Positions 17,064-24,769 of a stretch of DNA of 35,139 bases are shown here, one piece after another (positions within the stretch are counted from its first letter, which is position 1; each line of letters starts with the position of its first letter). The notes below the pieces were generated by a model. The model made no database searches and was not told the DNA's origin. It saw only the letters and a program-made list of their open reading frames with translations. The position numbers and the translations under genes are program-made. Source of the stretch: JBHELT01 sp046262935 (GTDB lineage: Bacteria > Actinomycetota > CADDZG01 > JAHWKV01); contig JBHELT010000016.1 of assembly GCA_046262935.1 (NCBI GenBank), positions 1 through 35,139 of the forward strand. The letters are read 5' to 3'.

Positions 17064-17962
17064 AGTTCCTCCGCCAGCCTGCTCTGAAGCTTTCGAAAAA
17101 CGGACCACCCGATCATCAGCAGGACCAAGGAAGCCGCTCCCACATAGCCAAGGCGAAGGAAATACCAACCGATCGGTTTGTCGATCAGCACGCTCACGGC
17201 CTGGCCTCCTGCTGCCTTTGGACTGACCTGAGAGTACAGGGCGCGCTGAAAGCCCATCGAAATGGCTGTCATCGGATTGAGCAGATATATGGTCCAAAGG
17301 ACTGGGATCTTCTGTAGCCGCGGCTGGATGGTTGCGATACCGTAAACGATCGGTGTCATCCAGAACCACGCGAGAAGGATCAGCTCGAGTAGGTATTGCA
17401 CGTCTCTGAAGAACACATTGAGACTCGCGACGATGAAAGACAATCCAACGAGGAAAATGACTTCGACTAGGAGTGCAAACAGAAGTAAAAGCATGCCCTG
17501 ATTCCAGAACCGAACATACGTCGTCACAGCCATAGCCGCCATAAGGACGCCCATCTGCAGCACGAAGTTGAACAAGGCGGCGCCGATAGCAGACAGCGGC
17601 AAGATTTCTCGGGGGAAATAGATCTTAGTGACGAGGCTAGCGTTCCCAATGATCGAACCTGTTGCTCCCATCAATCCTGCGGAAAGCAAGTTCCACGCCA
17701 ACAAGCCGGAAAGAAGGAAGAAGTGGAACCAGGGCACACCTCGGCCGAGAAAGATTCCGATAACCACGCTGAAGATGACCAGATAGAGCAGCGGGTTCAG
17801 CATCGACCATAGGAAGCCAAGGCTCGAGTTCTTGTATCTGACCTTCAGTTCTCTTCGAATGAGATTTACGAGCAATTCCCGATAGCCGAACAGTGATCGC
17901 AAGTAAGGGATCAAGGGCGCAGGCTTTGCCTTGCGCACGGCATGAGGTTGCTGCGTTTGCAT
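17060..17962 (-). CDS. wzm: Polysaccharide ABC exporter permease (Wzm type, ABC-2 family)
   Basis: A 300-residue membrane protein with about six helices. It has the family's amphipathic N-terminal segment before the first helix (LIRRELKVRYKNSSLGFLW) and the central KIYFPREILPLS sequence typical of Wzm/TagG-like permeases. It would form the channel that moves a lipid-linked glycan across the membrane, powered by the downstream ATPase. GGAGG lies 11 bases before ATG 17962. The gene begins 46 bases after the amidase stop, on the same strand, so the hydrolases and exporter probably share a transcript. The coupled TTGA overlap with wzt suggests matched synthesis of the two subunits. Confidence 0.93.
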   Translation of the reverse strand: MQTQQPHAVRKAKPAPLIPYLRSLFGYRELLVNLIRRELKVRYKNSSLGFLWSMLNPLLYLVIFSVVIGIFLGRGVPWFHFFLLSGLLAWNLLSAGLMGATGSIIGNASLVTKIYFPREILPLSAIGAALFNFVLQMGVLMAAMAVTTYVRFWNQGMLLLLFALLVEVIFLVGLSFIVASLNVFFRDVQYLLELILLAWFWMTPIVYGIATIQPRLQKIPVLWTIYLLNPMTAISMGFQRALYSQVSPKAAGGQAVSVLIDKPIGWYFLRLGYVGAASLVLLMIGWSVFRKLQSRLAEEL

Positions 17963-18008
17963 TATCTAAGGAGCCTCCGAGCTGCGAGAAGCGCAGTGTC
18001 GTTGCAGA

Positions 18009-19967
18009 TTATAGAGGCGGGAAGGTCACGAGGGATCCATCGACGTGTCGAAGGCTCACCAGGGGATAAGAGTTCGGTCCTCCGCTCAATGCTAGCGCGG
18101 AGGTGTTACTTGATTCGAAGTGGCCCGAAGCTATTCGTACTCCATGGATGATGTCGTCTCGGTACAAGAAGAACTCATTCAGCAGGGATCCGCTTGGTGT
18201 GAAAACGCGTACATGAGGCCCGCCAGTTTCACCCGCTCCTGTGACGATGGCCGGTTTTCCATCGGGCATGGTGACACTGCCAAGGTATACGCCGCCTAAG
18301 AAGTGCCAGTCGTAAGCCCAGAATTCGCCGATCTGCTGGAAAGAGCCGGATCGATACTTCCAGACCTTTATCTGTGGCCCGCCCGAAGGGCCGGGCGCGG
18401 TCACGATCTCGTCACCAGGCAGCCCATCAAGGTCTGCGGCCGCGACCCTAACGCCACCTTTGAAACCGATGTCATAAGGGAAGAAACCGGCCAGGAGCGT
18501 GCCATCTGGCTTGAAGACCCGTACGTGGGGTCCGCCACCAGGGCCGGCGCCCGTGATGATTTCATCGGAGGGGAGGGAATCGACATCGCCCGCTGCCACG
18601 TAGACCCCGCCAGAGAACCCAACGTCATAGGCGAAAAATCCATTGCCGGTTGCGGTTCCCGTGGCGGTAAAGATCCTGATGTGAGGTCCGCCCCCGGGCC
18701 CTGCTGCAGTCACTATATGTTCGGGGCCGACATCGAAACTTCCTGTTGCCACCCGCACGCCGCCGCTGAAACCAACTGAGTACGGGAAGAAGGAAGAGAT
18801 CGCCGTGCCGCTGGCCGAAAACGTCCTTACATGGGGCCCCCCGCCGGCATCTGCTCCAGTTACTACCTCATCAAGATTATCGGAGTTGAGATTACCGGCT
18901 GCCACGAAGATGCCACCTAGGAATCCGGGATACGGATCGATCGACGCACTCAGTGCGCTGGTTCGTCTTCGAACCTCTGGCAAGAGGGCGTAGAGATAAT
19001 CCCCTGGGCAATCTGTGGCCTGCGCGTCACGGTGCCCTGAGATGTTATCGAGAGTCACTACCGTTCCGGGGGGATATTTGTTCGAGCCGCCCGACGTCAT
19101 CGTTGACATTCCCGAAGGATCGATTCCGTGCAAAGGCAGTTTCCATGACAGTAACCGGGCGATCCCATCGGACACTTCTTTTGGGGGACTTGTTGAAGTG
19201 AAGTCACCTAAGACCCCAACCCCGGTTGATCCAGTATTGAAACCCTGGGCTTGCGCGCCGATGACGGCTTTATCGATACCGCCTGCTCGTCCTTCGAAGG
19301 CTCGGCCGAAACGGTCGAGTAAGAAGTTGTAGCCGATGTCATTCCACCCGTTGGTGTCCATGTGGTACGCCTGTATGGCACGGATAATCGACGGCACTTG
19401 ATCCATCGTGTAGTCGTTCCCGGTTGCGGTGTGATGGATGAAGGCCATTTTCAGTGACGATGCATAAGAAGGGGCCGTCGTTGGTGGGCGTGCGCCCCAA
19501 GCATCCCTCATGATGATCGATGGCTGGGTTCCGCTGGCCTCGGCTCGGGATGCCGGGACGGCCTGAAAGCCATCCTTCTCGACCAGATGCAGAAGAGGCT
19601 CTTGAGCATAAGAAGGCACTTTGATCTTTACCGCGGAGACGCTGCCAAGCCAAAGCGGCTCACTGATGTGCACTCCGTATACTCCGTCTGGTCGATCGGA
19701 ACTGTTGACCTCGATGCTTTGCCATTCGGACCAACTCGAGTTGCCCCTTGTGCGCAGTTGTGCAGTTCCTTCCCGAGGCCCTCGCCAGCTAACCCCAGCC
19801 ATGGCGATCGGTTGACTCGAACTCTGCAGGTAAGTGAAGGTCGACGGGATCGTGACCAGCCTTCCCTTGTATCTGTCTTGCATCGCGCCAGCAACGGACG
19901 GGACGATCACTACGCTGGCCGCGATCAAAAAAAAGGTAAGCGAACGGGAAACCTTCTTGATGATCAC
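18009..19967 (-). CDS. Secreted PGRP/Amidase_2-type N-acetylmuramoyl-L-alanine amidase with six-repeat propeller-like C-terminus
   Basis: A 652-residue protein. The chosen start is GTG 19967: it overlaps the upstream stop as GTGA, AAGG precedes it, and it puts a signal peptide (basic start, hydrophobic ~10-24, cleavage near SVAGA) at the very N-terminus. Residues ~35-130 form a beta-rich domain. Residues ~150-335 form the zinc amidase: RDAWGARPP, FIHHTA (His179), GYNF (Tyr213) and GHRDAQATDCPG (His312, Cys320) supply the ligands and catalytic Tyr, so activity is likely intact. It would cleave stem peptides from glycan strands. Residues ~345-652 are six GGGPHVRVF-type repeats shared with its operon partner and with the secreted protein at 13353-15872. 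They probably anchor the enzyme to an envelope polymer. Confidence 0.88.
   Translation of the reverse strand: MIIKKVSRSLTFFLIAASVVIVPSVAGAMQDRYKGRLVTIPSTFTYLQSSSQPIAMAGVSWRGPREGTAQLRTRGNSSWSEWQSIEVNSSDRPDGVYGVHISEPLWLGSVSAVKIKVPSYAQEPLLHLVEKDGFQAVPASRAEASGTQPSIIMRDAWGARPPTTAPSYASSLKMAFIHHTATGNDYTMDQVPSIIRAIQAYHMDTNGWNDIGYNFLLDRFGRAFEGRAGGIDKAVIGAQAQGFNTGSTGVGVLGDFTSTSPPKEVSDGIARLLSWKLPLHGIDPSGMSTMTSGGSNKYPPGTVVTLDNISGHRDAQATDCPGDYLYALLPEVRRRTSALSASIDPYPGFLGGIFVAAGNLNSDNLDEVVTGADAGGGPHVRTFSASGTAISSFFPYSVGFSGGVRVATGSFDVGPEHIVTAAGPGGGPHIRIFTATGTATGNGFFAYDVGFSGGVYVAAGDVDSLPSDEIITGAGPGGGPHVRVFKPDGTLLAGFFPYDIGFKGGVRVAAADLDGLPGDEIVTAPGPSGGPQIKVWKYRSGSFQQIGEFWAYDWHFLGGVYLGSVTMPDGKPAIVTGAGETGGPHVRVFTPSGSLLNEFFLYRDDIIHGVRIASGHFESSNTSALALSGGPNSYPLVSLRHVDGSLVTFPPL
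18012..18938 (-). repeat. Six-copy GGGPHVRVF repeat module, copy B (amidase C-terminus)
   Basis: Six tandem units of ~50 residues. The aligned GGVxV position reads F, R, Y, R, Y, R. The first unit starts within PYPGFLGG and the last (HGVRI, then SGGPNSYPL) is degenerate. Protein similarity to copies A and C is high, while codons differ. Confidence 0.85.
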
Positions 19968-22123
19968 GGGACCAGCCTTGTTATCGGCCATCCGCCGGGT
20001 CCAGTAGATGCAACGACAACGCCGTTTACGCTTCCGACGCGAGCTCCATTGCTCATGTTTCCTCCGAAGACATCGAGATCCCATACATGGCTTCCGTCGA
20101 TGGTAACTGTACGAACAGTTGAACCCCCACCCTCTCCTGGACCTGTGACCACGAAGTTTCCTGATGAGGTCCTCACGGTCGCAACGTACACGCCTCCGCC
20201 GAATGAGATCGAGTAAGGGAAGAAGCCGCCATTCACCTGCTCCCCATTAGCGTTTAGGACTTTTACGTGCGGTCCCCCGCCCGGTCCAGCCGCCGCAACG
20301 ATCTCGGCAGTGGAGTTTCCGTCGAGATCTCCGGCAGCTACTCTGACGCCTCCCGTGAAACCGACGTCAAATGGGAAAAACCCTCGTACAAGGTTGCCGT
20401 ACTTATCGAAAACTCTTACGTGCGGTCCGCCGCCCGGTCCCGCTCCAGTGATGATCTCATCGCCAGCAGAGTTGTCGAGATTCGCGCATGCAACGTAAAC
20501 GCCCCCACTGAAACCAACGTCATACGCGAAGAATCCTCTTATGAGGTTTCCTGTTGCACTGAAAACTCGAACGTGAGGGCCACCTCCAGGGCCAGCGCCG
20601 GTTACTATCTCAGCCGACCCATCACCATCCAAGTCACACAGCGCAACCCGAGCGCCGCCATTGAATCCAACGTCATATGCGAAGAACGATGTGAGTCTTG
20701 CACCCATCTTGTCGGAGATAACTACCTCTGGGCCGCCTCCAGCATCTGCCCCCGTCGCAACGATCTCCTGGCCCATGTCGGTGCCCCCCGCGACGAAAAC
20801 CCCGCCTCGGAAGTCATGGGGATAGGGCTCAGAAGCAAGTTGAAAGAAAGTCGATAGGAGTTGTTCGCTAGTGCGTTTATCGGCGCTAAGGCCGGCGTTA
20901 ATTACTTGTCGGAATGTTTCTCCATCGACGTCCTTCGCCGGTCCACTGTTGCTTAGTATCCGGATCCCGCCACCGAATGCCTTTCGCGAAACCCTTCCTG
21001 AAACGCCATAGGGCGCTCGGATCTCGAGACCGAACAACCCCCCCGGGGCGGTTTCTGAACGCGCGTTGAGCCACCGTTCCAAGTCGGTTCCAGAAAAAGC
21101 CCGAGCCCAAGATCGGTAAGGGCTTGTCTGCTCGTCCCAAGGATCGCGCACGCCCTTTAGATAGGGCTGGGCACTGCCAAAGACATTCTCGCTGTTTTCG
21201 GTGAAACCGCCGCTCGAGGAACTGTAATAGGCCTGGATCGCATTGCCCGCATAAGTGACCAACTGCCCAGCCGTGGAGTCGACTCCAGACTTCCAGTTGG
21301 CAAAACCAGAGCCCGCTTCTTTCTCGTACCCCACGTAGTTCTGATCGGCGGTCGAGGAATACAATCCGCAGGAACATGCTGACCGATTCTGACCAAGTCG
21401 AGTCACCTTTTCGTATGCGTAAGTTCTCGCAGCCGTCGCCTGAGACTTGAGAGTTTCCATTGGCCAGCTGCTGGGGACTTCACCTAGGCCATACAAGTAT
21501 TTCTCCATCGGGAGGTCTTTCATGACGGCGCGCATCTTGGAGACACTCGTTTGCCTAGTGATCTCCAATCTTCCGTGTGCGTATCGGTTACCTGGAGGGA
21601 ACAGATGGATCAGCGAGCTAACGCCCGAGTCGAGTTCGCTGTCGAAGTGAAGAACAAGGGTACCGGCGGTTTGCGCGATCAGATTTGGACCTTGGGAAAG
21701 ATATAGATAGTTGGCATCCGCAGAAAAAACGGCTGGGTTCCCACTCGTAGGCGCATTCACCTGATAGGAGATCGTGGAGCCTTCGATAGTCACCACGACG
21801 TTTGACGATGTGTAGAAAGAAAGATTCGACGGACCATAGCCGACATCAGCTATATGGATGCGAAGACTTGGTTGGGCAGCGGTCGAAAGAGTCGTTGACT
21901 GGTAATAATGCTGGAGTATCTGTGCATATGAGTATCCAGCCTCAGCCATCCCCTTCGATCCGTATTGACTAAGCCCAACCCCATGTCCGTATCCCGCGCC
22001 AATGAATCGGTACGTGCCAGCTGTTCCAAGCCATGCTGCGTTCGCCGGTTGCTGCCAGGTCGGCGATATAACAACAATCGAAGAGATCAGCAAGATCGCG
22101 GGGATCATGGATTTACGCTTCAT
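19964..22123 (-). CDS. Secreted SpoIID/LytB-domain protein with six-repeat propeller-like C-terminus
   Basis: A 719-residue protein from ATG 22123, with GAGAGG seven bases upstream. The signal peptide ends near QPANA (~29). The SpoIID/LytB domain spans ~35-430: GAGYGHGVGLSQYG (42-55) lies N-terminal, followed by GEVPSSWPMETLKSQATAAR (214-233) and SSSSGGFTENSENVFG (301-316). Glu215 matches the catalytic Glu of SpoIID lytic transglycosylases, so it may cut glycan strands or activate the amidase. The GHGVGLSQ-first order is, from memory, common in actinobacterial members. Residues ~432-719 are six GGGPHVRVF-type repeats. It is the first gene of the operon leading to the amidase and wzm/wzt, and its stop overlaps the amidase start as GTGA. 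Confidence 0.88.
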   Translation of the reverse strand: MKRKSMIPAILLISSIVVISPTWQQPANAAWLGTAGTYRFIGAGYGHGVGLSQYGSKGMAEAGYSYAQILQHYYQSTTLSTAAQPSLRIHIADVGYGPSNLSFYTSSNVVVTIEGSTISYQVNAPTSGNPAVFSADANYLYLSQGPNLIAQTAGTLVLHFDSELDSGVSSLIHLFPPGNRYAHGRLEITRQTSVSKMRAVMKDLPMEKYLYGLGEVPSSWPMETLKSQATAARTYAYEKVTRLGQNRSACSCGLYSSTADQNYVGYEKEAGSGFANWKSGVDSTAGQLVTYAGNAIQAYYSSSSGGFTENSENVFGSAQPYLKGVRDPWDEQTSPYRSWARAFSGTDLERWLNARSETAPGGLFGLEIRAPYGVSGRVSRKAFGGGIRILSNSGPAKDVDGETFRQVINAGLSADKRTSEQLLSTFFQLASEPYPHDFRGGVFVAGGTDMGQEIVATGADAGGGPEVVISDKMGARLTSFFAYDVGFNGGARVALCDLDGDGSAEIVTGAGPGGGPHVRVFSATGNLIRGFFAYDVGFSGGVYVACANLDNSAGDEIITGAGPGGGPHVRVFDKYGNLVRGFFPFDVGFTGGVRVAAGDLDGNSTAEIVAAAGPGGGPHVKVLNANGEQVNGGFFPYSISFGGGVYVATVRTSSGNFVVTGPGEGGGSTVRTVTIDGSHVWDLDVFGGNMSNGARVGSVNGVVVASTGPGGWPITRLVP
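19967..20826 (-). repeat. Six-copy GGGPHVRVF repeat module, copy C (SpoIID-like protein C-terminus)
   Basis: Six tandem units of ~48 residues. The aligned GGVxV position reads F, R, Y, R, Y, R, identical in phase to copy B. The sixth unit (NGARV, then GPGGWPITRLVP) is degenerate. Unit 2 has a canonical DLDGDG loop. Confidence 0.85.
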
Positions 22124-22227
22124 TCTTTGCCTCTCTTGTATTCCGATCGGCCCCCACAACCGCCGGACGATGGCGCACTTAGTATCCTCGACTTCGATCT
22201 TTAGGGCCTTGAATGACAGTGCTTGCT

Positions 22228-22258
22228 CAGTTTGCGCTCTAATCAGTTTGTGCTCTAA
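22228..22258. repeat. Tandem 15-mer direct repeat in a divergent promoter region
   Basis: CAGTTTGYGCTCTAA occurs at 22228-22242 and 22244-22258, with one mismatch (C/T) and a one-base spacer. It lies in the 192-bp gap between the SpoIID-like gene (-) and the gene starting at 22316 (+). A 16-bp period suits a protein binding twice, one and a half helical turns apart. This could be an operator; function is unproven. Confidence 0.5.
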
Positions 22259-22279
22259 AAGGGTTTGGCTGCCGGATTA

Positions 22280-22307
22280 TTGGCTTCAGGGGTGCCCATG
22301 GTTTAAT
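22280..22307 (+). promoter_or_regulatory. Possible promoter for the gene at 22316 (leaderless or near-leaderless)
   Basis: TTGGCT (22280-22285), a 16-base spacer and TTTAAT (22302-22307) resemble a sigma70-type promoter. Transcription would start around 22314, two bases before the GTG at 22316. Confidence 0.35.
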
Positions 22308-22315
22308 CCGAGGAG

Positions 22316-23557
22316 GTGAAAATTAACCCGAGCGCTAGCGTCGGCACTTGGTTGATCGCGGCGGCCGCCGGTGTTCTGCTCGTAAGTCTTACGAGCGTTG
22401 TCATGATCGCGTTAAGGGCAAAACCTCCATTGGTTCATGGGCCTTCAGGTGGCAGTTCGCCCGGCACCCCTGACGCCCACACTGCATCCACTCAAGCGTC
22501 ACCTTCTCCCGGTTTCGGCATCACTCCTTCTTCGAAACTAGGCCGAGTGCGGTCAGACAAGAAAACATCCACCGAACCCTTCTTCTATTACTCCGTAGAG
22601 AGCCAAAGTCAACGTCAATCGTATTCCGCCGTGTTCGACATCTTCACCGAACGGGCAGACGGATCAGATCGAAGAAGGATCGTTCATAGGAAGGGCAACC
22701 TTCAATCGGTTTGCGGGCATACATACGATGTGCTCGTGGCTGTTTCAAGGAATCATGCTCTGGTCGCCGACACACGAAGAGTAGATGCCTGCTCCGAGGG
22801 GGGCACCGATTTCTTTGTCAGAGACTCACAAGGAGGACTGCTCTTCTCGAAGCAGCTTGGCCCCCACGTTAGTGCAAGCTTTGCCCCGGGAGGGAAAGCG
22901 GTTGTTGTTTACCAGAGGTTTCGCAATACCAGCGGAGAGGACATCCAGAGGATACAGACATTGGCCATCCCCTCTGGCCAGGAGATCGCACAATTTGATC
23001 AAGACCTAGGCGACCCAACCCAACCCGGGGGAGCCGATCCCTCCTCCCTAACTGCGGGTGAGGACGGTTTGATCGCATTCACCGATGCGTCGAATGGCGA
23101 AGTCACAACTATTCACAAAGATGGCGGTAGAAGAGTCTGGGCCAAGGGCAATCTCGAACGATGGCTTGACTCAAGGCGGTTGGTGTTTCGAAGCTCAGAC
23201 GATCAAGCCCTTTACGTGATCGATGTGCCCGGTTCGCCCCCATTGATTCCAACCGATCGTTCTCCGAAAACAAAGATAGGTCCCGTCTGCCAAGCATTCG
23301 ACATACTCGATGCCAATCATTTAGTTGGCGTCTGTCAATCAAACAATTCCTCGAAAGAGGCACTGACGCTGATCGAGATCGAACCAAACAAGACTACGAT
23401 CATCGCCAACGATTTCTTGGGCTCTTCACTTGCAAGCGTTTCGCCAAAGGAAGTGGTCTATTACAGGGATCACGCCATCTACTCCATGATCATCGGAGGC
23501 AAGGAACGCAAGATCGCTGATATGGCAAACGAGGGGGTCCTAGAACCCAACCAGTAG
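22316..23557 (+). CDS. Membrane-anchored beta-propeller-like protein of unknown function
   Basis: A 413-residue protein with one N-terminal hydrophobic segment (~11-33), a Ser/Pro/Thr/Gly-rich linker (~38-70), then a beta-rich extracytoplasmic region. Recurrent short strands such as FTERADGSDRRRIV, LAIPSGQEIAQF, TIHKDGGRRVW and YSMIIGGKERKIAD resemble the blades of TolB/WD40-like propellers. No enzyme motif was seen and no family is firmly recognised. The start is GTG 22316; an ideal AGGAGG (22311-22316) touches it and is too close for normal initiation, leaving either leaderless translation or an in-frame ATT 6 bases further on. The gene is divergent from the SpoIID operon and 58 bases ahead of a GT4 gene. 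It may sense or bind envelope material. Confidence 0.65.
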   Translation: MKINPSASVGTWLIAAAAGVLLVSLTSVVMIALRAKPPLVHGPSGGSSPGTPDAHTASTQASPSPGFGITPSSKLGRVRSDKKTSTEPFFYYSVESQSQRQSYSAVFDIFTERADGSDRRRIVHRKGNLQSVCGHTYDVLVAVSRNHALVADTRRVDACSEGGTDFFVRDSQGGLLFSKQLGPHVSASFAPGGKAVVVYQRFRNTSGEDIQRIQTLAIPSGQEIAQFDQDLGDPTQPGGADPSSLTAGEDGLIAFTDASNGEVTTIHKDGGRRVWAKGNLERWLDSRRLVFRSSDDQALYVIDVPGSPPLIPTDRSPKTKIGPVCQAFDILDANHLVGVCQSNNSSKEALTLIEIEPNKTTIIANDFLGSSLASVSPKEVVYYRDHAIYSMIIGGKERKIADMANEGVLEPNQ

Positions 23558-23577
23558 GCTTACCTTTCTCGCTTATC

Positions 23578-23604
23578 GGGAGATCTGGCCGAGTAGTCGA
23601 AGGC
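23578..23604 (+). other. tRNA-Ser-like 5' fragment (not a functional tRNA)
   Basis: The 19 bases tggccgagtagtcgaaggc match, with one change (GTAGTC for GTGGTC), the D-arm sequence remembered for many bacterial serine tRNAs, preceded by a GGGAGA-like acceptor strand. No anticodon arm, TPsiC arm or 3' acceptor complement follows, because a glycosyltransferase gene starts at 23616. It could be a remnant of a past integration or recombination, or chance. Confidence 0.25.
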
Positions 23605-23615
23605 AGGCGTTCAAA

Positions 23616-24734
23616 TTGCGGATCGGATATGACGGGGCACCCCTGCTGAATCCTTTGACTGGCGTCGGTCACTACACCCTCAGTCTGCTCGAATCACTGC
23701 TCACGATAGAGCCCGAGGCAGGCTTCGAATTGCTTGCGGTTACCATGAGAGCCGACACCTCAAGGATCCCTGAAAGCCCCAAAGTAAAGCTTCGCCATTA
23801 TCGATTCCCGGCGCGGATAGCCGTAACGGGTTGGGAGTTGCTCAGATTCCCATCGGTTGACGAGCTTTTATCTAAGCCTGACATCTTTCACGGAACGAAC
23901 TTTTGGGTACCCCCACTCAAGAAGGCCAAAGGTATCGTCACCATTCATGACCTGACGTTTCTGATGTATCCGCACCTTTGCACACCGCAAGTTCAGCGCT
24001 ATAGATGGATAGTTCCGCGTGTTCTGAAGCGCTGTGCCTTGGTGATCACCCCTTCCGAGACCATCCGCACTCAAGTTAATTCGGAACTTGGGTTTCCGTC
24101 TGATCGCGTCGTGGTTACTCCTGAAGGTTTGAGAGGGACGTTTCTCGGTCCTTCTTCCGAGGAGAGCCAGGTCGATCTTCTTTCGACCCTTGGCGTGTCG
24201 GGCGACTACATCTGTTTCGTGGGGACTCAGGAGCCGCGAAAGAACCTAGACCGACTTATCGAGGCATTCGCCCGCCTAGATACAGACTTGAAACTTGTTA
24301 TCGCTGGTCCTGCTGGCTGGGGAAGCATCGATCTTCCGGCATTGGCTCATAAGCGTGGCCTCGACGGACGCATCTTGTTCATGGGCTACCAGCCGGATGC
24401 GGTGATAAGAGCGTTGGTTTCCAATAGCAGGGCTTTCGTTTTTCCAACCCTGTATGAGGGGTTTGGATTGCCGCCTCTGGAGGCGATGGCCGCAGGAGTG
24501 CCGGTTGTCGCATCCCGCGCTGGAGCTCACCCAGAGACACTCGGCGACGCACCCATCTGGTGCGATCCCCTGGACATCGATTCGATAACTGAGGCGATAC
24601 ATATCGCCACTACGAACGAACAAGTTAGAGCGGAGGCGATCGCGAAGGGCGCCGTTCATGCGGCAACTTACACCTGGGATCGAACGGCAACCCTGACTGC
24701 TGCCGCGTACCGATCTGTACTTTCCGGTGGTTGA
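23616..24734 (+). CDS. GT4 family glycosyltransferase (mannosyltransferase-like)
   Basis: A 372-residue GT-B protein starting at TTG 23616, with GGCAGG about eight bases upstream. The N-terminal domain begins RIGYDGAPL and carries GVGHYTLSLLE (17-27) and TIHDLTF (109-115). The C-terminal domain has VTPEG, FVGTQEPRKNLDRLIEAF (201-218) and the E-x7-E pair Glu281/Glu289 within LYEGFGLPPLEAMAAG. The pattern is that of NDP-sugar-dependent transferases of O-antigen and capsule pathways, often mannosyl- or rhamnosyltransferases. Donor and acceptor are not identifiable. It follows the propeller-like gene by 58 bases and is followed after 35 bases by an unrelated metabolic cassette. Confidence 0.85.
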   Translation: MRIGYDGAPLLNPLTGVGHYTLSLLESLLTIEPEAGFELLAVTMRADTSRIPESPKVKLRHYRFPARIAVTGWELLRFPSVDELLSKPDIFHGTNFWVPPLKKAKGIVTIHDLTFLMYPHLCTPQVQRYRWIVPRVLKRCALVITPSETIRTQVNSELGFPSDRVVVTPEGLRGTFLGPSSEESQVDLLSTLGVSGDYICFVGTQEPRKNLDRLIEAFARLDTDLKLVIAGPAGWGSIDLPALAHKRGLDGRILFMGYQPDAVIRALVSNSRAFVFPTLYEGFGLPPLEAMAAGVPVVASRAGAHPETLGDAPIWCDPLDIDSITEAIHIATTNEQVRAEAIAKGAVHAATYTWDRTATLTAAAYRSVLSGG

Positions 24735-24757
24735 GCGACTGATTGGTGCGCGGACAA

Positions 24758-24763
24758 TACAAT
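24758..24763 (+). promoter_or_regulatory. Possible -10 element giving a leaderless acyl-CoA dehydrogenase mRNA
   Basis: TACAAT ends six bases before the ATG at 24770, and no ribosome-binding sequence lies between. Transcription from it would begin at or next to the A of the start codon. No convincing -35 was found at normal spacing (TTGAGC at 24731 is 21 bases away). Confidence 0.35.
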
Positions 24764-24769
24764 ACGTAG

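Noticed and set aside
17064..17369. A 102-codon N-terminal extension of wzt
   Set aside because: It lies entirely within wzm. The TTG at 17063 has GGAGG, a TTGA overlap and the normal Wzt N-terminus.
19587..20216. A 209-codon + strand frame across the amidase/SpoIID-like junction
   Set aside because: It is the shadow of two signal-peptide-bearing genes joined by a GTGA overlap. Its composition is Pro/Arg/Thr-rich without motifs.
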